NCBI GenBank assembly: GCA_020025915.1
Contig: JAHHRH010000074.1
Location: forward strand, 1-6,340
DNA: 6,340 nt
Source of the DNA: Sutterella sp.
GTDB taxonomy: Bacteria > Pseudomonadota > Gammaproteobacteria > Burkholderiales > Burkholderiaceae_F
Direction: 5' to 3'
Shown: in pieces, positions 4,751 through 6,340 of the stretch
Numbering within the stretch: the first letter of the stretch is position 1
How the letters are laid out: each line of letters starts with the position of its first letter
Notes under the pieces: model-generated
What the model was told of the DNA's origin: nothing
What the model saw: only the letters and a program-made list of their open reading frames with translations
Database searches by the model: none
Position numbers and translations under genes: made by a program

Positions 4751-6157
4751 AGCGTAATGCAAGAGTCGACCGCTACCGATCTTACGTAAGAGACCCAACT
4801 CCAACATACGACGGATCACGTTACTTGCTGTCGACTGGCTTACGCCTAGCGCCTCATCGACTTCTCGGCGCGTAATCGTCTCACGGGTGTCAAGGAGCGC
4901 CAAAATTTCGCGCATCTTGATGTCTTCCATCGTCATCGATTCAGGGTGGTGAACTAGCGGCTCTTGCGTCGAAGGCAACGGTAACGACGTCTGCGGTTCG
5001 GGTTGATTCACCGGCATGTTCACAACGAGAGACTTCACAAGGGGCTTTTCTACCGGCATATTTGCCACGGGATTTGTGTTAGTCTTTTGGACAGCATGGC
5101 CATTAGGCAAAATCACCTGAAATGCATGGCTCGTTGCTTTAAATTCAGGGGAAACCTGACGACCCTGATACGCCAAGCGAATGCGGTTTAAACCGACGCC
5201 AGCGCCCGTTGCCAAGCCTAAACGTTCAAACATCTGAGCAACATGTGGATAACGTGGGCTTGAGACCCCTAAAAGCATGTCGTCTAACTGTGCACCACGC
5301 TTGGGGCCACCTGGGTTCGTGACCACAATGCGGTCTTGGAACACCCAAATATCGATCGGCGCATCCACCGAATAATCGCGATGCATGAGTGCATTCAAAA
5401 AGGCTTCACGTAAAGCCGCGGCCGGCACTGTATCGGCTGCACTCAAAAAGAGGCTTTCGTTAGCTGAAGGTGTGGGCGCAAACTTTTCTAAAAAGTCTGT
5501 GACTTGCTGCCACTGACGAATCAAAGATCCAGTAGACACCAAACGCGCTTTCACGTCTTCGGGCGTCACCCCATCAAAGACGGTCAAACGGACAACCGAC
5601 GTATTTTGGTCTGAAAAGAGTTGGGCTACGCGTGTCGAACAGCCTAACTGATCCACGAAACCCCAATCCCGACGACGGCGTTCGTCATCAGCCAAATGTC
5701 GACGGCGCACGGCCTTCGTCAACTCATCAAAGGTCAACTCATAACTTTCGGCGCGTTGCGCTTCAAAAGACGGATTACTCTCAGCAATCAAGGCCTTTAA
5801 ACCGACTTCGCCCAAAGGCACTGTCGCAGCATGGTCACGCACAAAGACCATATCAGGCCACATACCCACTTCAGCGATATAGTAAGGCCGTGACGTCCCA
5901 CGCATCACGTCGATCACCAACACCATGCGGTGATCAATCTCTTCAAGACGGCAAGACACAAAAGGAATAAGTGTGGGCTTTACTTCACCCATTAACACCG
6001 CATGGAGTTTAGCTAACCACTCATCCGTCGTCTTTTGATCAAGTGTTGTGCGCCCCACCCCTAATCGAATCTGGCCGCCATCGGTATTCGCAAACGCCGT
6101 GATGGTACGAACCACATCCAAAGTCCAGGTATCAAAAGAAGCGATCTCGCTAGCCAT
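4742..6157 (-). CDS. AlbA_2 (Schlafen-like) / HATPase_c_4 / winged-helix putative regulator
   Basis: A 471-residue protein of the family often labelled 'ATP-binding protein' or 'RecG-related transcriptional regulator'. Residues about 13-125 resemble AlbA_2 (TITAFANTDGGQIRLGV and PYYI...DMVFVRDHAATVPL). Residues about 245-350 resemble a HATPase_c_4 domain: LREAFLNALMHRDYS with E251 and N255 as the N-box, the NPGG turn at 281-284, and GLATGAGVGLNRIR at 314-327. A linker of about 360-405 is rich in Pro and Val, with a 14-residue imperfect repeat built on NMPV. Residues 410-471 form a winged helix (TRREVDEALGVSQSTASNVIRRMLELGLL). The usual N-terminal ExxxEFK strand of AlbA_2 is missing: the protein begins at the helix before AFANT. 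GAGGGGG lies eight bases before the ATG. Family members are probably DNA- or RNA-binding regulators; some sit in mobile or defence loci. The actual function here is unknown. Confidence 0.85.
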   Translation of the reverse strand: MASEIASFDTWTLDVVRTITAFANTDGGQIRLGVGRTTLDQKTTDEWLAKLHAVLMGEVKPTLIPFVSCRLEEIDHRMVLVIDVMRGTSRPYYIAEVGMWPDMVFVRDHAATVPLGEVGLKALIAESNPSFEAQRAESYELTFDELTKAVRRRHLADDERRRRDWGFVDQLGCSTRVAQLFSDQNTSVVRLTVFDGVTPEDVKARLVSTGSLIRQWQQVTDFLEKFAPTPSANESLFLSAADTVPAAALREAFLNALMHRDYSVDAPIDIWVFQDRIVVTNPGGPKRGAQLDDMLLGVSSPRYPHVAQMFERLGLATGAGVGLNRIRLAYQGRQVSPEFKATSHAFQVILPNGHAVQKTNTNPVANMPVEKPLVKSLVVNMPVNQPEPQTSLPLPSTQEPLVHHPESMTMEDIKMREILALLDTRETITRREVDEALGVSQSTASNVIRRMLELGLLRKIGSGRLLHYAKA

Positions 6158-6178
6158 TTCTTCGGCCCCCTCTACTTA

Positions 6179-6204
6179 GTAATCGTTGGTAATCATTAAT
6201 AGCA
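6179..6204 (-). promoter_or_regulatory. Candidate extended -10 promoter with overlapping direct repeats
   Basis: On the minus strand TGC-TATTAA (6204-6196) resembles an extended -10 element about 40 bp before the ATG of the AlbA_2 gene. Two GTAATC copies on the plus strand (6179-6184 and 6189-6194) lie one helical turn apart and would cover the start of transcription, a fitting place for a regulator, perhaps the protein itself through its winged helix. No good -35 box is seen. Confidence 0.3.
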
Positions 6205-6248
6205 ACAACCTTACCGTTAAAAGAGACAAACTGCAAGTTTTGGGCGAG

Positions 6249-6340
6249 CTACAGATTACAGTCGTCGGCGTATCGGCAGAAGGCAATTTCCCTCTTTTCA
6301 AGATATTTCTCAAGTTCGTCCAAGACGATCAAGGACAATA
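6249..6340 (-). pseudogene. Truncated group II intron reverse transcriptase/maturase fragment
   Basis: Reading the minus strand from 6338, 29 codons encode IVLDELEKYLEKR, then FCRYADDCN, followed by L and a TAG at 6251-6249. LDELxxxLEKR plus RYADDCN is the hallmark of the catalytic palm of group II intron-encoded proteins (the YADD aspartates bind metal for reverse transcription). Intact proteins run on for a further 150 or more residues, through the thumb, maturase and often an endonuclease domain; here the frame stops two codons after the motif. In the +1 frame SSPKT (6250-6236) may continue the protein, suggesting a small deletion before full loss. Beyond that no similarity is seen and the AlbA_2 promoter region begins. 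The 5' part lies outside the window, so the state of the rest is unknown. Confidence 0.8.

Noticed and set aside
1..6340. CRISPR array, tRNA, rRNA, LexA box (CTGT-N8-ACAG), toxin-antitoxin pair
   Set aside because: I looked for regularly spaced repeats, cloverleaf-like segments, SOS boxes and small overlapping gene pairs, and found none that stand up.

Overview
This window looks like an accessory stretch of a bacterial chromosome, or an integrated element, probably from a Gram-negative proteobacterium. The pointers are a DNA topoisomerase III that reads like the proteobacterial TopB family and strong AGGAGG-type ribosome sites. I cannot name a genus; a betaproteobacterial gut lineage is a guess only. 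Coding DNA is of medium GC, while the spacers at about 507-987 and 2148-2729 are visibly AT-richer.

Layout. (1) 45-506 (+): a decayed IS200/IS605-family transposase gene (tnpA). Two small deletions scramble the region between the HUH motif and the catalytic tyrosine, and a degenerate right-end hairpin follows at 521-557. (2) 507-987: a spacer with palindromes, a likely terminator and a candidate promoter. (3) 988-1599 (+): a LexA/CI-type repressor (Xre HTH plus S24 domain) in which both catalytic residues appear to be replaced. (4) 1600-1799: two strong terminators, one for each convergent gene. (5) 2147-1800 (-): a 115-residue protein with a transposase-type helix-turn-helix, its own strong ribosome site and its own terminator. 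(6) 2148-2729: a long AT-rich spacer with hairpins and a possible coding remnant. (7) 2730-4730 (+): topB, apparently intact. (8) 6157-4742 (-): a 471-residue AlbA_2/Schlafen-like plus HATPase plus winged-helix protein, convergent with topB across 11 bp. (9) 6340 to about 6249 (-): the broken end of a group II intron reverse transcriptase with its YADD motif, running off the window.

How the parts relate. The two ends carry dead mobile-element debris, which suggests a region of repeated insertion and decay. Between them lie two putative regulators (988-1599 and 1800-2147) facing each other, and topB facing the AlbA_2 protein. TopB and a CI-like repressor are common cargo of integrative elements and plasmids, so a relic or part of an integrative element is a reasonable inference, but no integrase, relaxase or attachment site is visible. 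I see no CRISPR array, tRNA or rRNA, and nothing that proves a new defence system. The most unusual intact features are the catalytically dead S24 repressor and the stand-alone transposase-type HTH protein.
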